Below, piece after piece: positions 50,556 to 58,854 of a stretch of 64,000 nucleotides of DNA. The notes beneath the pieces are model-generated. The model searched no databases. It was given only the letters and a program-made list of their open reading frames with translations, and was not told where the DNA came from. This DNA is from Oryzomonas sagensis. Lineage in GTDB: Bacteria; Desulfobacterota; Desulfuromonadia; Geobacterales; Pseudopelobacteraceae. The position numbers and the translations under genes were made by a program. Location: assembly GCF_008802355.1 (NCBI RefSeq), contig NZ_VZRA01000001.1, forward strand, positions 1,420,525 to 1,484,524, in the 5' to 3' direction. Each line of letters begins with the position of its first letter. The stretch's first letter is position 1.

Positions 50556-51128
50556 TTATTTGAATAGGACCCGCTCCCCGGCCCGGAGCAGCAGGAAGAA
50601 GAGCTCGGCCAGAGGGCGGTGCCGGAAGGAACGGTAGGGACGGCGGATGTAGAGGGTGCGGGCGCCTGCGTTGAGGGCCGCCAGGCAGCCGGTCAGCAAG
50701 CGGTCGTCCACCATGAGGACGGCGGACAGGGGCACGCGGGCCAATTCGCCCACCCTCTGGAGACCGTCGGGATAGGGCTTCTTGCGGACGCCGGAGATGA
50801 AGCGGATTCCGGGGAAATGGTCCCTGAACCAGATTCTGCGGGCCTCGGTCGGCTTGTTGGAGAGGACGAAGATCCTGTCCGCGCCGAAAACCGCGCAGCA
50901 CCGGGCCAGCCATTCGCGGGCCTCGGGAAGCGGCTCGGGAAAACCGTGGGGGGCCAGGACCCCGTCGAAATCCAGGGCCAGGGCCGCGATGCCCCCGGCG
51001 GCGAGCTGCTCCGGGTCCTGGTTTGTGATTGTCGAGTCGGATGGCGTTTCCCGCAGAATCCGGCCGAGTTCCTTCCGAAAGGTGAAACCGAGGGTGAATC
51101 CGGCCAGAACGTGCGCAAACGGGGGCAT
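50556..51128 (-). CDS. HAD-superfamily (YqeG-type) phosphatase
   Basis: A 190-residue HAD protein with motif I LALDFDGVLAPHG (nucleophile Asp and acid Asp), motif II in FVLSNKP, the motif III Lys in VRKKPYPDG and motif IV VLMVDDRLLTG. It resembles YqeG, which acts on phosphatidylglycerophosphate or has an unknown substrate. It begins three bases after the globin gene and ends the hyp-globin operon. Confidence 0.85.
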   Translation of the reverse strand: MPPFAHVLAGFTLGFTFRKELGRILRETPSDSTITNQDPEQLAAGGIAALALDFDGVLAPHGFPEPLPEAREWLARCCAVFGADRIFVLSNKPTEARRIWFRDHFPGIRFISGVRKKPYPDGLQRVGELARVPLSAVLMVDDRLLTGCLAALNAGARTLYIRRPYRSFRHRPLAELFFLLLRAGERVLFK

Positions 51129-51131
51129 GGG

Positions 51132-52031
51132 TTATGCCTTGTCCAGGTCTTTCTGAGCCCGGGAGACCAGGTAGTAGAGGATTCCCAGGATCAGCAGGGT
51201 GCCGGCCAGGAAGGCCTGGGTGGCCAGATCGTCGTGGCGCAGGGTGGAGATCAGGATCTCGCGGATCATGGCCACGATGATGACGCCGATGAAGACCAGG
51301 ATGTTGAATTTGCCGCCCTTCAGGTTCTTGATCTCGTTGTCCATCAGCTCGATCATCATCCAGAGGATCAGCAACTCGCCCAGGGCGCTGAGTATGCCTT
51401 TCTCCACATCCCCGCGAAAGATATTGATGAGATCCCAGCCGAACAGCAGGGCGACCGAGATGGAAACCCCTGCCAGGGCCAGCACCAGCACCAGGTTGAG
51501 GCCGTAGGTGAAGCGTTCGGCCAGCCGGATGAGGTGGGATTCCAGTTTGCGCGAGACAAAGACCTTCTTCAACTCCTCTTCGCGGTAGGAGGCGCTCATG
51601 ACGTCCAGATTCATGTCGAGGATCTTTTCGGTCGCCTCGCGCAGGGCGCGCCGCTCGTCACGGTCCGGGTAGTTCTCGTCGATCAGGTTGAGCAGGAAAT
51701 GGCGGACCCGGTTCATGGCGACATTGACGAAATGGACGTTCAGGCCGACCTTGACATGGGCGTGGCCGATGCGGGTCAGGTGGTTCAGGTAGTTGTTATC
51801 GTAGGCGCCGCCGAAGAGCGACATGAACCAGTTGCTGTGCATCTCAAGAAGACGCTGGCGGTTGCTGGTATTGAGGATGGCGGTGGTTTCGGGCAACCCG
51901 TAAAGATAGTTGTGGAATTCGCCGGAGAAACGCTCCTTGTGTTGGGCCGCCAGGGGCTGAAAGGCTTTGAGCAATTCCTCGTCGTCGTCGGTGAAGCCGT
52001 AGTGGTCTTTAAGGTCCTGCATCGAGGTCAT
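51132..52031 (-). CDS. protoglobin domain fused to PsiE membrane domain
   Basis: A 299-residue protein. Residues about 1-165 are a protoglobin or globin-sensor fold: H92 in RIGHAHVKVGL is the likely proximal haem ligand. Residues about 170-295 hold four membrane helices of the PsiE family (phosphate-starvation-inducible E), including IREILISTLRHDD. A haem gas sensor is thus joined to a membrane domain of unknown function. It starts 21 bases after hypD and probably shares its transcript. A role in oxygen sensing for hydrogenase maturation is inference. Confidence 0.83.
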   Translation of the reverse strand: MTSMQDLKDHYGFTDDDEELLKAFQPLAAQHKERFSGEFHNYLYGLPETTAILNTSNRQRLLEMHSNWFMSLFGGAYDNNYLNHLTRIGHAHVKVGLNVHFVNVAMNRVRHFLLNLIDENYPDRDERRALREATEKILDMNLDVMSASYREEELKKVFVSRKLESHLIRLAERFTYGLNLVLVLALAGVSISVALLFGWDLINIFRGDVEKGILSALGELLILWMMIELMDNEIKNLKGGKFNILVFIGVIIVAMIREILISTLRHDDLATQAFLAGTLLILGILYYLVSRAQKDLDKA

Positions 52032-52052
52032 AATTGCACCTTTTATCCGTAG

Positions 52053-53144
52053 TTATCTTCCGTATTTGTATGCCGCCGCGCAGGTCCCCTCGCTGGAAAC
52101 CATGCAGGCGCCCACCGGAGATTCCGGCGTGCAGGCCGTGGCAAAGAGCGGACAGTCGAAGGGGGACAGCTTTCCTTTGAGCACCTCGCCGCAGCGGCAG
52201 GCGGGATTTTCCTGTTCTTCCCCCGGATCGATCGCCAACGCCCTCTCCGCATCAAAGCGTGCAAGTTCGGGCTTGATGGCCAGGCCGCTGCCGGGGAGCA
52301 GCCCCAGGCCGCGCCACGAGGCGTCGCACGGCACAAAGACCCGCTCCATGATGGTCTGGGCCTTGGGGTTGCCTTCCCAGCTCACGGCGCGGCTGTACTG
52401 TATTTCCACCCGGCTTTCCCCTGCCAGGACCTGGGCCAGCAGCATCTCGATGCCCTGCATGACGTCGGCCGGTTCGAAGCCGGTCACCACGCAGGGAATG
52501 CGGTATTTCTCCGCGAGCGGCTTGTAGGCGTTGGCGCCGATGACCGTGCTGACGTGGGCCGGACAGAGGTAGCCGGAAAGGGCCAGGTCCGGGTCGGCGG
52601 TGAGGATCTCCATCGGCACCGGCATGGTCTTGTGGGAGGCCAGGACGTAGTAGTTCGAAAGCCCGAGTTTGGTCGCCTCCAGGATGCTGGCGGCGATGGT
52701 CGGGGCGGTGGTCTCGAAGCCGATCCCCAGGAAGATCACCCGGCGTTCGGGGTTGGCATTTGCCAGGGCGACCGCATCCAGGGGGGAGTAGACGATGCGC
52801 ACGTCGGCGCCCTTGGCCCGTTCCTCCATGAGGGAGGAGCGGCTGCCGGGAACGCGCAGCATGTCGCCGAAGGTGGCCACGATATTGCGGGCATCGGCCG
52901 TGCAGGCCACGGCCCTGTCCACGTAGCCCACCGGGGTCACGCAGACCGGGCAGCCGGGGCCGGAGATGAGCCGCACGTTCTCCGGGAGCAGGGAGCGGAT
53001 GCCGAACTGGTAGATGGCCATGGTATGGGTGCCGCAGACCTCCATGAAGTTGACCGGTTTTGTCAGCCGCTCCGCCATGCGCCGGATGTTGGCGGCCATG
53101 TTTTTCACCAGTTCGCGGTCGCGGAATTCGTCCTGGAATTTCAT
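52053..53144 (-). CDS. hypD: hydrogenase maturation protein HypD
   Basis: A 363-residue iron-sulfur protein that, with HypC and HypE, builds the Fe(CN)2CO group of [NiFe] hydrogenases. Motifs: NFMEVCGTHTMAIYQFGIRS, GPGCPVCVTP (the central Cys pair) and the C-terminal CRCGEVLKG-type cluster Cys. ATG at 53144 follows GGAGGAG. The frame continues upstream for 20 codons with no site. Follows hypC by 37 bases. Confidence 0.95.
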   Translation of the reverse strand: MKFQDEFRDRELVKNMAANIRRMAERLTKPVNFMEVCGTHTMAIYQFGIRSLLPENVRLISGPGCPVCVTPVGYVDRAVACTADARNIVATFGDMLRVPGSRSSLMEERAKGADVRIVYSPLDAVALANANPERRVIFLGIGFETTAPTIAASILEATKLGLSNYYVLASHKTMPVPMEILTADPDLALSGYLCPAHVSTVIGANAYKPLAEKYRIPCVVTGFEPADVMQGIEMLLAQVLAGESRVEIQYSRAVSWEGNPKAQTIMERVFVPCDASWRGLGLLPGSGLAIKPELARFDAERALAIDPGEEQENPACRCGEVLKGKLSPFDCPLFATACTPESPVGACMVSSEGTCAAAYKYGR

Positions 53145-53181
53145 GCTTTCTCCTCCGCGGCAGAGCCGCATGCCCGCCCGT

Positions 53182-53412
53182 TCATCGCATATCCTCCGGG
53201 GCAAAGACCTCTTTCATCATGCGCAGGGTCTCCTGGGCATATTCCTCATCCAGGCGCGAGATGGCGAACCCGGCATGAACGATGACATAGTCGCCTATCC
53301 CGACCTCCTCGCCCAGCAGCATGACGCTGGCCTCCTTCTGCACGCCGTCCACCTCGGCCACAATGGTGTCGCCGTCCCTGCTGAGAATCTTCATGGGTAC
53401 ACCAAGACACAT
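53182..53412 (-). CDS. hypC: hydrogenase maturation chaperone HypC
   Basis: A 76-residue chaperone that carries the iron ligand group and binds the large subunit. It begins MCLGVPMKI, with the essential C2, and has the VGDYVIVHAGFAISRL-type core (GIGDYVIVHAGFAI). AAGGAGATAAACAGAT precedes the ATG. An inverted-repeat element lies immediately upstream, between it and hypF. Confidence 0.96.
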   Translation of the reverse strand: MCLGVPMKILSRDGDTIVAEVDGVQKEASVMLLGEEVGIGDYVIVHAGFAISRLDEEYAQETLRMMKEVFAPEDMR

Positions 53413-53428
53413 ATCTGTTTATCTCCTT

Positions 53429-53602
53429 CCTGAATCCGTGACGTCTTCACGGCTCCTCTCGCTTAGCATGCCTCAGTCCCGGCTTTGCAGGACGTTTCTC
53501 CACCATGGCGGAGTACCGGCGGCACCTTCGGTATGGTATTTCCCGGCGGCGATTGACCCCGGCATGTCACTCGCTCCGCCGTGAAGGCATCACGGATTCA
53601 GG
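53429..53602. repeat. MITE-like element between hypF and hypC
   Basis: The ends CCTGAATCCGTGA...TTCACGGC and, on the opposite strand, CCTGAATCCGTGA...TTCACGGC form imperfect terminal inverted repeats of about 24 bases. Length 174 bases; no coding content. The right end carries the hypF stop codon. It shares the terminal CCTGAATCCG with the element at 56754-56935. Confidence 0.65.
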
Positions 53603-55901
53603 TCCTTCCCCGCCATCCGGCTACCACCGCCTGCCCGAGGGCGATGCCGCCGTCGTTGGGGGGGACCAGCCGGTGGGTGAATATCTGCAGTCCCCGATCG
53701 AGCAGACCAGTATATACCATTTCGCTCAAAAGGCGATTCTGAAAAACACCGCCGGAGAGCACCACCCGGTCGAGCCCGGTTTGCCCCGCTATGCGGCACG
53801 CCGCCTCCACGGCGGCGCGGGCCACGGTGGCGTGAAAACGGTAGGCCATGGCCGCCGCCCCCGTGCCGACGGCCGCATCGGCCAGGAGGTCCTGGAAAAG
53901 CGGGGTGAAATCGATGACCAGCCGCTCGTTGTCGGTAATCCCGAAGGAGTAGGTCCCCGTGACCTCCGCGGTCTCAGCCAGGGCCTCCAGTTCAATGGCC
54001 GCCTGGCCATCGTAGGATACGGTCTGGCGCACGTTCAGCAGGGCCGCCGCGGCATCGAACAGCCGGCCGCAACTGGAGGTGAGCGGCGCGTTGATGCCCC
54101 GTTCCAGCATGGCGGCAAAGATGCCTTTCCGGGTATCGTCCAGATGCCGTGCAACCGGGTGGTCCAGGTTGAAGGCTCCTTCGCCCAGGGACCGGTACAG
54201 CCACGCCAGGGCCATGCGCCAGGGCTCCCGTACCGCCGTGTCTCCCCCGGCCAGGGGCACGGGCAGAAAGGTGCCGGCCCGCCGGAACCCTTCGTAGCCG
54301 CCGACCAGAAACTCGCCGCCCCAGATGGTGCCGTCCGTGCCGAAGCCGGTACCGTCGAAGACGATGCCGACCACCTCGCCCTCCAGGCCGTTTTCCGCCA
54401 TGCAGGCCGCCATGTGGGCGTGGTGGTGCTGGACCGTTACGAGCGGCAGCCCCGATTCCGTCGCGTGGAGCGAGGAGATGTAATCGGGGTGCAGATCGCA
54501 GGCGACCAGTTGCGGCGCTATTTCGAGAATGCCCGCAAGGTGTTCGATGGTGTGGCGGAACGAGTCGGCGGTCGAGCTGTTCTGCAGGTCGCCGATGTGC
54601 TGGCTCAGGAATGCCTGATCCCCCTGGGCCAGGCAAACGGCCCCTTTCAGTTCTGCCCCCACGGCCAAAAGCGGCGGCGTCGCGAAGGGAAGTCGCACGG
54701 CCCGCGGCGCATACCCCCTGGCCCGGCGGTAAAAGAGCGGTTTGCCCTGGAAGAGACGCAGGACCGAATCGTCGCTGCGCACATGGATCGGCCGGTTGTG
54801 AACGAGAAAGAAATCGGCGATGCCGTTCAGGCGCCGGAGGGCATCGCTGTCTTCAAAGGCGACCGGTTCGTCGGACACGTTGCCGCTGGTCATCACCAGG
54901 GCCGCGAAGTGATCGCGCAGCAGGAGATGGTGGACCGGCGCGTAGGGGAGCATCAGGCCGAGCCAGCCGTTGGCTGGGGCCACCAGGGGCGCGACCGGGC
55001 AATCCGGGGTCTTGCGGGCGATGACGATCGGGCTCTCCGGGCCGGTCAGCAGCCGTTCCTCCTGGCCATCCAGCACCACCAGCCTGCGGGCGGCCGCCAG
55101 GTCGGCGGCCATGACGGCAAAGGGCTTTTCATCCCGCTTCTTCCGTGCGCGCAGCCGTTCGACCGCCGCCGGGTTGCCGGCATCCACCGCCAGGTGATAT
55201 CCGCCGATGCCCTTGACCGCCAGGATCTTGCCCGCGCGCAGGAGTTCGATAGCCTGGGCGAGGGCGTCGTCCCGCTCCGCAACCGGGACGGCATCGGCAT
55301 CAAGCAGGCGCAGCTGCGGACCGCAGGCCGGGCAGGCGATGGGTTGGGCATGGAAACGCCGGTCCGCCGGGTCGTCATACTCCCGGCGGCAGTCGGGGCA
55401 GAGCGGAAATGCGGCCATGGTGGTCCGGGGCCGGTCGTAGGGGATCGCGGTGATGATGCTGTAGCGGGGGCCGCAGTTGGTACAGGTGATGAACGGGTAA
55501 CGATAGCGCCGGTCGGCCGGATCGAACAGCTCCCGCAGGCAGTCGTCGCAGATGGCTGAGTCGGGCGCCACCTGGATATTCTTCGCTCCATCCCCGCTGG
55601 GGAGGATGGTGAAGCCGCGCTCCGGGACCGGGGGGATATCCTCCACGAAACTGGACGTGACAGCGGCCAGGGGCGGGAGGTCGTGGACCAAGGCGCGTTG
55701 GAAGGTGTCCAAGGTTTCAACCGGCCCCTGGACCTCGATCTCGACCCCGGCGGGGATGTTGCGCACCCAGCCGCTCAGGCCGAGTTCGCCGGCCAAGCGG
55801 AACACGAAGGGCCGGAACCCGACGCCCTGGACGATGCCGTTGATGAGGAAACGCTTGCGGACTATGGCTTTGCCGCCCCCGTTGCCAGCCATTGGTACCA
55901 T
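53598..55901 (-). CDS. hypF: carbamoyltransferase HypF
   Basis: A protein of about 767 residues that makes carbamoyl-AMP from carbamoyl phosphate and loads HypE. Domains in order: acylphosphatase (GIVQGVGFRPFVFRL), two zinc fingers (ICDDCLREL...CTNCGPR and CPDCRREYD...CPACGP), YrdC-like, and the carbamoyltransferase part (HHHAHMAACM, VFDGTGFGTDGTIWGGEF). ATG 55901 has GAGGGG eight bases upstream; an alternative ATG lies at 55892. It overlaps hypB by 40 bases. The stop codon lies in the end of a MITE-like element. Confidence 0.95.
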   Translation of the reverse strand: MVPMAGNGGGKAIVRKRFLINGIVQGVGFRPFVFRLAGELGLSGWVRNIPAGVEIEVQGPVETLDTFQRALVHDLPPLAAVTSSFVEDIPPVPERGFTILPSGDGAKNIQVAPDSAICDDCLRELFDPADRRYRYPFITCTNCGPRYSIITAIPYDRPRTTMAAFPLCPDCRREYDDPADRRFHAQPIACPACGPQLRLLDADAVPVAERDDALAQAIELLRAGKILAVKGIGGYHLAVDAGNPAAVERLRARKKRDEKPFAVMAADLAAARRLVVLDGQEERLLTGPESPIVIARKTPDCPVAPLVAPANGWLGLMLPYAPVHHLLLRDHFAALVMTSGNVSDEPVAFEDSDALRRLNGIADFFLVHNRPIHVRSDDSVLRLFQGKPLFYRRARGYAPRAVRLPFATPPLLAVGAELKGAVCLAQGDQAFLSQHIGDLQNSSTADSFRHTIEHLAGILEIAPQLVACDLHPDYISSLHATESGLPLVTVQHHHAHMAACMAENGLEGEVVGIVFDGTGFGTDGTIWGGEFLVGGYEGFRRAGTFLPVPLAGGDTAVREPWRMALAWLYRSLGEGAFNLDHPVARHLDDTRKGIFAAMLERGINAPLTSSCGRLFDAAAALLNVRQTVSYDGQAAIELEALAETAEVTGTYSFGITDNERLVIDFTPLFQDLLADAAVGTGAAAMAYRFHATVARAAVEAACRIAGQTGLDRVVLSGGVFQNRLLSEMVYTGLLDRGLQIFTHRLVPPNDGGIALGQAVVAGWRGRT

Positions 55902-56686
55902 CCGTCCATCCCCTCGCCGGTGCGCGCCGACACCTCGAAGATGATGATGCCGGGGCTTACCCTGCGGGCGTATTCCTTGCATTTTTCCACATCGAAGTCC
56001 AGGTGGGGGAGCAGGTCGGTCTTGTTGAGCAGCATGACCGTGGAGTTGTGAAACATCTGGGGGTACTTGAGCGGCTTGTCCTCGCCCTCGGTCACCGAGA
56101 GGACCGCCACCTTGTGGTGCTCGCCCAGGTCGAAGGAGGCCGGGCAGACCAGGTTGCCCACGTTTTCTATGAGGAGCACATCCAGGTTGTCCAGATCAAA
56201 CCCATCGGTGCCGTGCATGACCATGTGGGCATCCAGGTGGCAGCCGGCGCCGGTGTTGATCTGGCGGACCGCTACGCCGGTGGCGGCGATGCGCTGGGCG
56301 TCATTGTCGGTCTGCTGATCCCCCTCGATCACCGCAAAACGGAACCGGTCCCCCAAGTCCCGCAGGGTACGCTCCAAAAGGGTGGTCTTGCCCGACCCGG
56401 GAGAGCTTACCAGGTTGAGGACGAAGATGCCCTTGTCCTTGAACAGGGCGCGGTTGAAGGAGGCCAGGCGGTTGTTCTTGGCCAGGATGTCCTCTTCGAT
56501 GCTGATCACGGTCCGTTTCCGGTCGCCGTGGTCGTGGTCGTGACGATCGTGGGCTTCATGCTCATGGTCATGGTGCTCGTGATCATGGTCGTGATCGTGG
56601 CTATGGCTGTGACTGTGGTGATGGTCGCCGTGCTGGTGGTCATGGTCGTGCGTATCGGTCGGGCCGCAGCCGCAAGTGGTGCACAT
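55862..56686 (-). CDS. hypB: hydrogenase nickel-insertion GTPase HypB
   Basis: A 274-residue GTPase that helps insert nickel into the large subunit. The N-terminal CTTCGCG metal site is followed by a long His/Asp-rich stretch (about residues 10-60) that can store nickel. The G domain has SSPGSGKTTLLERTL (P-loop), GAGCHLDAHMV (metal Cys/His) and NKTDLLPH. ATG at 56686 follows GGAGGAACCC. First gene of hypB-F-C-D; hypA is not in the window. Confidence 0.95.
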   Translation of the reverse strand: MCTTCGCGPTDTHDHDHQHGDHHHSHSHSHDHDHDHEHHDHEHEAHDRHDHDHGDRKRTVISIEEDILAKNNRLASFNRALFKDKGIFVLNLVSSPGSGKTTLLERTLRDLGDRFRFAVIEGDQQTDNDAQRIAATGVAVRQINTGAGCHLDAHMVMHGTDGFDLDNLDVLLIENVGNLVCPASFDLGEHHKVAVLSVTEGEDKPLKYPQMFHNSTVMLLNKTDLLPHLDFDVEKCKEYARRVSPGIIIFEVSARTGEGMDGWYQWLATGAAKP

Positions 56687-56753
56687 GGGTTCCTCCGAAA
56701 ATGGGTCCTTATGATGGTGTAACCGTAGCAGTTTCCGCGTTGTTATGCAACAA

Positions 56754-56935
56754 TCCTGAATCCGACGTGACGCCTCCATACCTCCTGTCCGGAAGGCCTC
56801 TGCCTCTACGTTCGAGGAGATAACCGGCCGTCCGGCGGAGGACCGGCGGGGTGACTGTTTGGTGCGACACGGGCGGCGTGCTGGCCCCGGCTCTTCCGGC
56901 CACTACGGCATTCCGGCGTCACGTCGGATTCAGGA
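56754..56935. repeat. MITE-like element upstream of hypB
   Basis: Perfect 21-base terminal inverted repeats (56754-56774 and 56915-56935, start TCCTGAATCCGACG, end CGTCGGATTCAGGA). Total 182 bases with a GC-rich, non-coding middle. It lies between the hypB start and the stop of the ABC exporter. Confidence 0.8.
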
Positions 56936-56948
56936 CAATGCCCCTGGT

Positions 56949-58757
56949 TCACAGGCCGCCAAACTGCAGCTGGTGCAGCCGGTAGTAGAGCCCCTTGGCC
57001 TCCATGAGCTCCTGGTGCGTCCCTTCCTCCGCCTTGCGGCCCCGGTGCACCACCACGATCCGGTCGGCGTCCTGGATGGTGGAGAGCCGGTGGGCGATGA
57101 CCAGGGAGGTGCGCCCCTGCATCAACCCCCTGATCCCTTCCTGAATCATCTGCTCCGAGGCGGAGTCCACGCTGGCGGTCGCCTCGTCCAGCACCAGCAC
57201 CTCGGGGTCGAAGGCCACGGCCCGGGCAAAGGAGATGAGCTGTTTTTCCCCTACGGACAGGTTGTTGCCCCGCTCCCGGACCTCTTCCCCGTACCCTTGG
57301 GGCAGGCGCTCGATGAAACGGTCGGCCCCGACCGCGGCTGCCGCCGTCCGGACCCGTGACCGCGCCTCCTCGTCCCCCAGGCAGATGTTGAACTCGATAC
57401 TGCCGGCAAACAGGCAGGGGTCCTGGAGGACGATGCCGATGCGCCGGCGCAGGTCGCTTCCCCGCATGGTGCGCACATCTCTACCGTCGATGAGGAGGCT
57501 GCCCCGGTCGATCTCGTAGAGCCGGGTCAAGAGCCTGGTGATGGTGGTCTTGCCGCCGCCGCTTTCCCCCACCAGCGCGATCCGCTCGCCGCGCCGGACG
57601 ACCAGGCTGAACTCCTCCAGGGCGTTATCCCCCTCGCGGTAGGCAAAGGAGACGTCACGGAATTCGATCAGGGGGGGCGTCCGCCCGAAAGTCTCTCCGG
57701 AGGGACGCCCCATTTCGGCAAAGGCCGGTACGGGGGCCTGGTGGGCCGGTTTGTCCGCCGGCGTGTCCAGCAGGGCAAAGATCCGTTCCAGGGCCGCCAT
57801 GGCGCCCTGCATGACCGAATACTTGGCCGACAGGTCGCGGATGGGGGTGAAGAATTTTTCGATATACTGGATGAAGGCTACCAAAACCCCGAAGGTCAGG
57901 GCGCCCCGGACGATCTCGCCGCCGCCGTACCAGATGATCAGGGCAACGGCGACGGACGACAGGGCCTCCACGATGGCGTACAGCGACGCATCCCAGAAGA
58001 TGACCGGCATGTTGGCGTCCCGGTAGGATGCGTTCAGGTCGCTGAAGCGCCGCTCTTCGTCCCGCTCGCGGTTGAACGCCTGGATGATGCTGATGCCGCC
58101 GATGGACTCGGCCAGAAAGGCGTTGAGGCGCCCCAGGCGCGCCCGCACCTCGCGGAACGATTGGCGCATCCTGCGGCGAAAGGCCCAGGCGACGTACAAA
58201 AGCAGCGGGAGGACGCTGAAGGTCACCAACGACAGTTTCAGGTTCATCCAGAGCATGACCGAGATGATGCCCGCCAGGAGCATGACGTCGCCCACGATGG
58301 TGATGATCCCCGAGGCGAACATCTCGCCCAGGACCTCCACGTCGCTGGTCAGGCGGGTAACGGCGCTGCCCGTGGGGACCCGGTCGAACCAGGAAACCGG
58401 CAGGCGCATGACATGGCGGTAGAGTTCGTTGCGCATGTCGGCCATGACCCGCTGTCCGACGGACTGGAGCAGATAGATCTGCAGGAAGGCGAGGAGCGAT
58501 TCGGACAGCAGGACCGCCAGGAAGGCCAGGGCGATCCCTTCCAGCCCGGCCAATCTGCCGGTGGTGATGTGGCCGTCGATGGCCAGCTTGATGATCCAGG
58601 GCTGGGCCAGGCGGCAGGCGGCGACGAGCGGTATGGTGACCAGCACCGCGGCGATCGCCGTGCGGTAGGGGGCGACATAGCGGGCAAAGCGGGTCAAAAG
58701 GCGGGTATCGTAGGCCTTGCCCGCTATTTCCTCTGCATAGATGCCGCCGTGGTACAT
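56949..58757 (-). CDS. ABC exporter, fused membrane and ATPase domains
   Basis: A 602-residue half-transporter. Six membrane helices (residues about 30-310, with SESLLAFLQIYLLQSVGQRV) are followed by the ATPase domain: Walker A GESGGGKTTITRLL, signature LSVGEKQLISFARA, Walker B VLVLDEATASVD and the H-loop VIAHRLSTI. It works as a homodimer or heterodimer in the inner membrane, MsbA/LmrA-like. The substrate is unknown; a lipid or drug is usual. Confidence 0.92.
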   Translation of the reverse strand: MYHGGIYAEEIAGKAYDTRLLTRFARYVAPYRTAIAAVLVTIPLVAACRLAQPWIIKLAIDGHITTGRLAGLEGIALAFLAVLLSESLLAFLQIYLLQSVGQRVMADMRNELYRHVMRLPVSWFDRVPTGSAVTRLTSDVEVLGEMFASGIITIVGDVMLLAGIISVMLWMNLKLSLVTFSVLPLLLYVAWAFRRRMRQSFREVRARLGRLNAFLAESIGGISIIQAFNRERDEERRFSDLNASYRDANMPVIFWDASLYAIVEALSSVAVALIIWYGGGEIVRGALTFGVLVAFIQYIEKFFTPIRDLSAKYSVMQGAMAALERIFALLDTPADKPAHQAPVPAFAEMGRPSGETFGRTPPLIEFRDVSFAYREGDNALEEFSLVVRRGERIALVGESGGGKTTITRLLTRLYEIDRGSLLIDGRDVRTMRGSDLRRRIGIVLQDPCLFAGSIEFNICLGDEEARSRVRTAAAAVGADRFIERLPQGYGEEVRERGNNLSVGEKQLISFARAVAFDPEVLVLDEATASVDSASEQMIQEGIRGLMQGRTSLVIAHRLSTIQDADRIVVVHRGRKAEEGTHQELMEAKGLYYRLHQLQFGGL

Positions 58758-58854
58758 TCCGACTCCGCAAGATGGTTGTGCACTAGTTTCAGGATACCAG
58801 AATCGGCGGCAGAAGGGAAATGATGTCTTTCGGCGGGTCGGGGAACGGGGCAGC

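Noticed and set aside
53505-55559. 684-codon open frame antisense to hypF
   Set aside because: It covers a certain hypF gene with all motifs; the antisense product has no domain.
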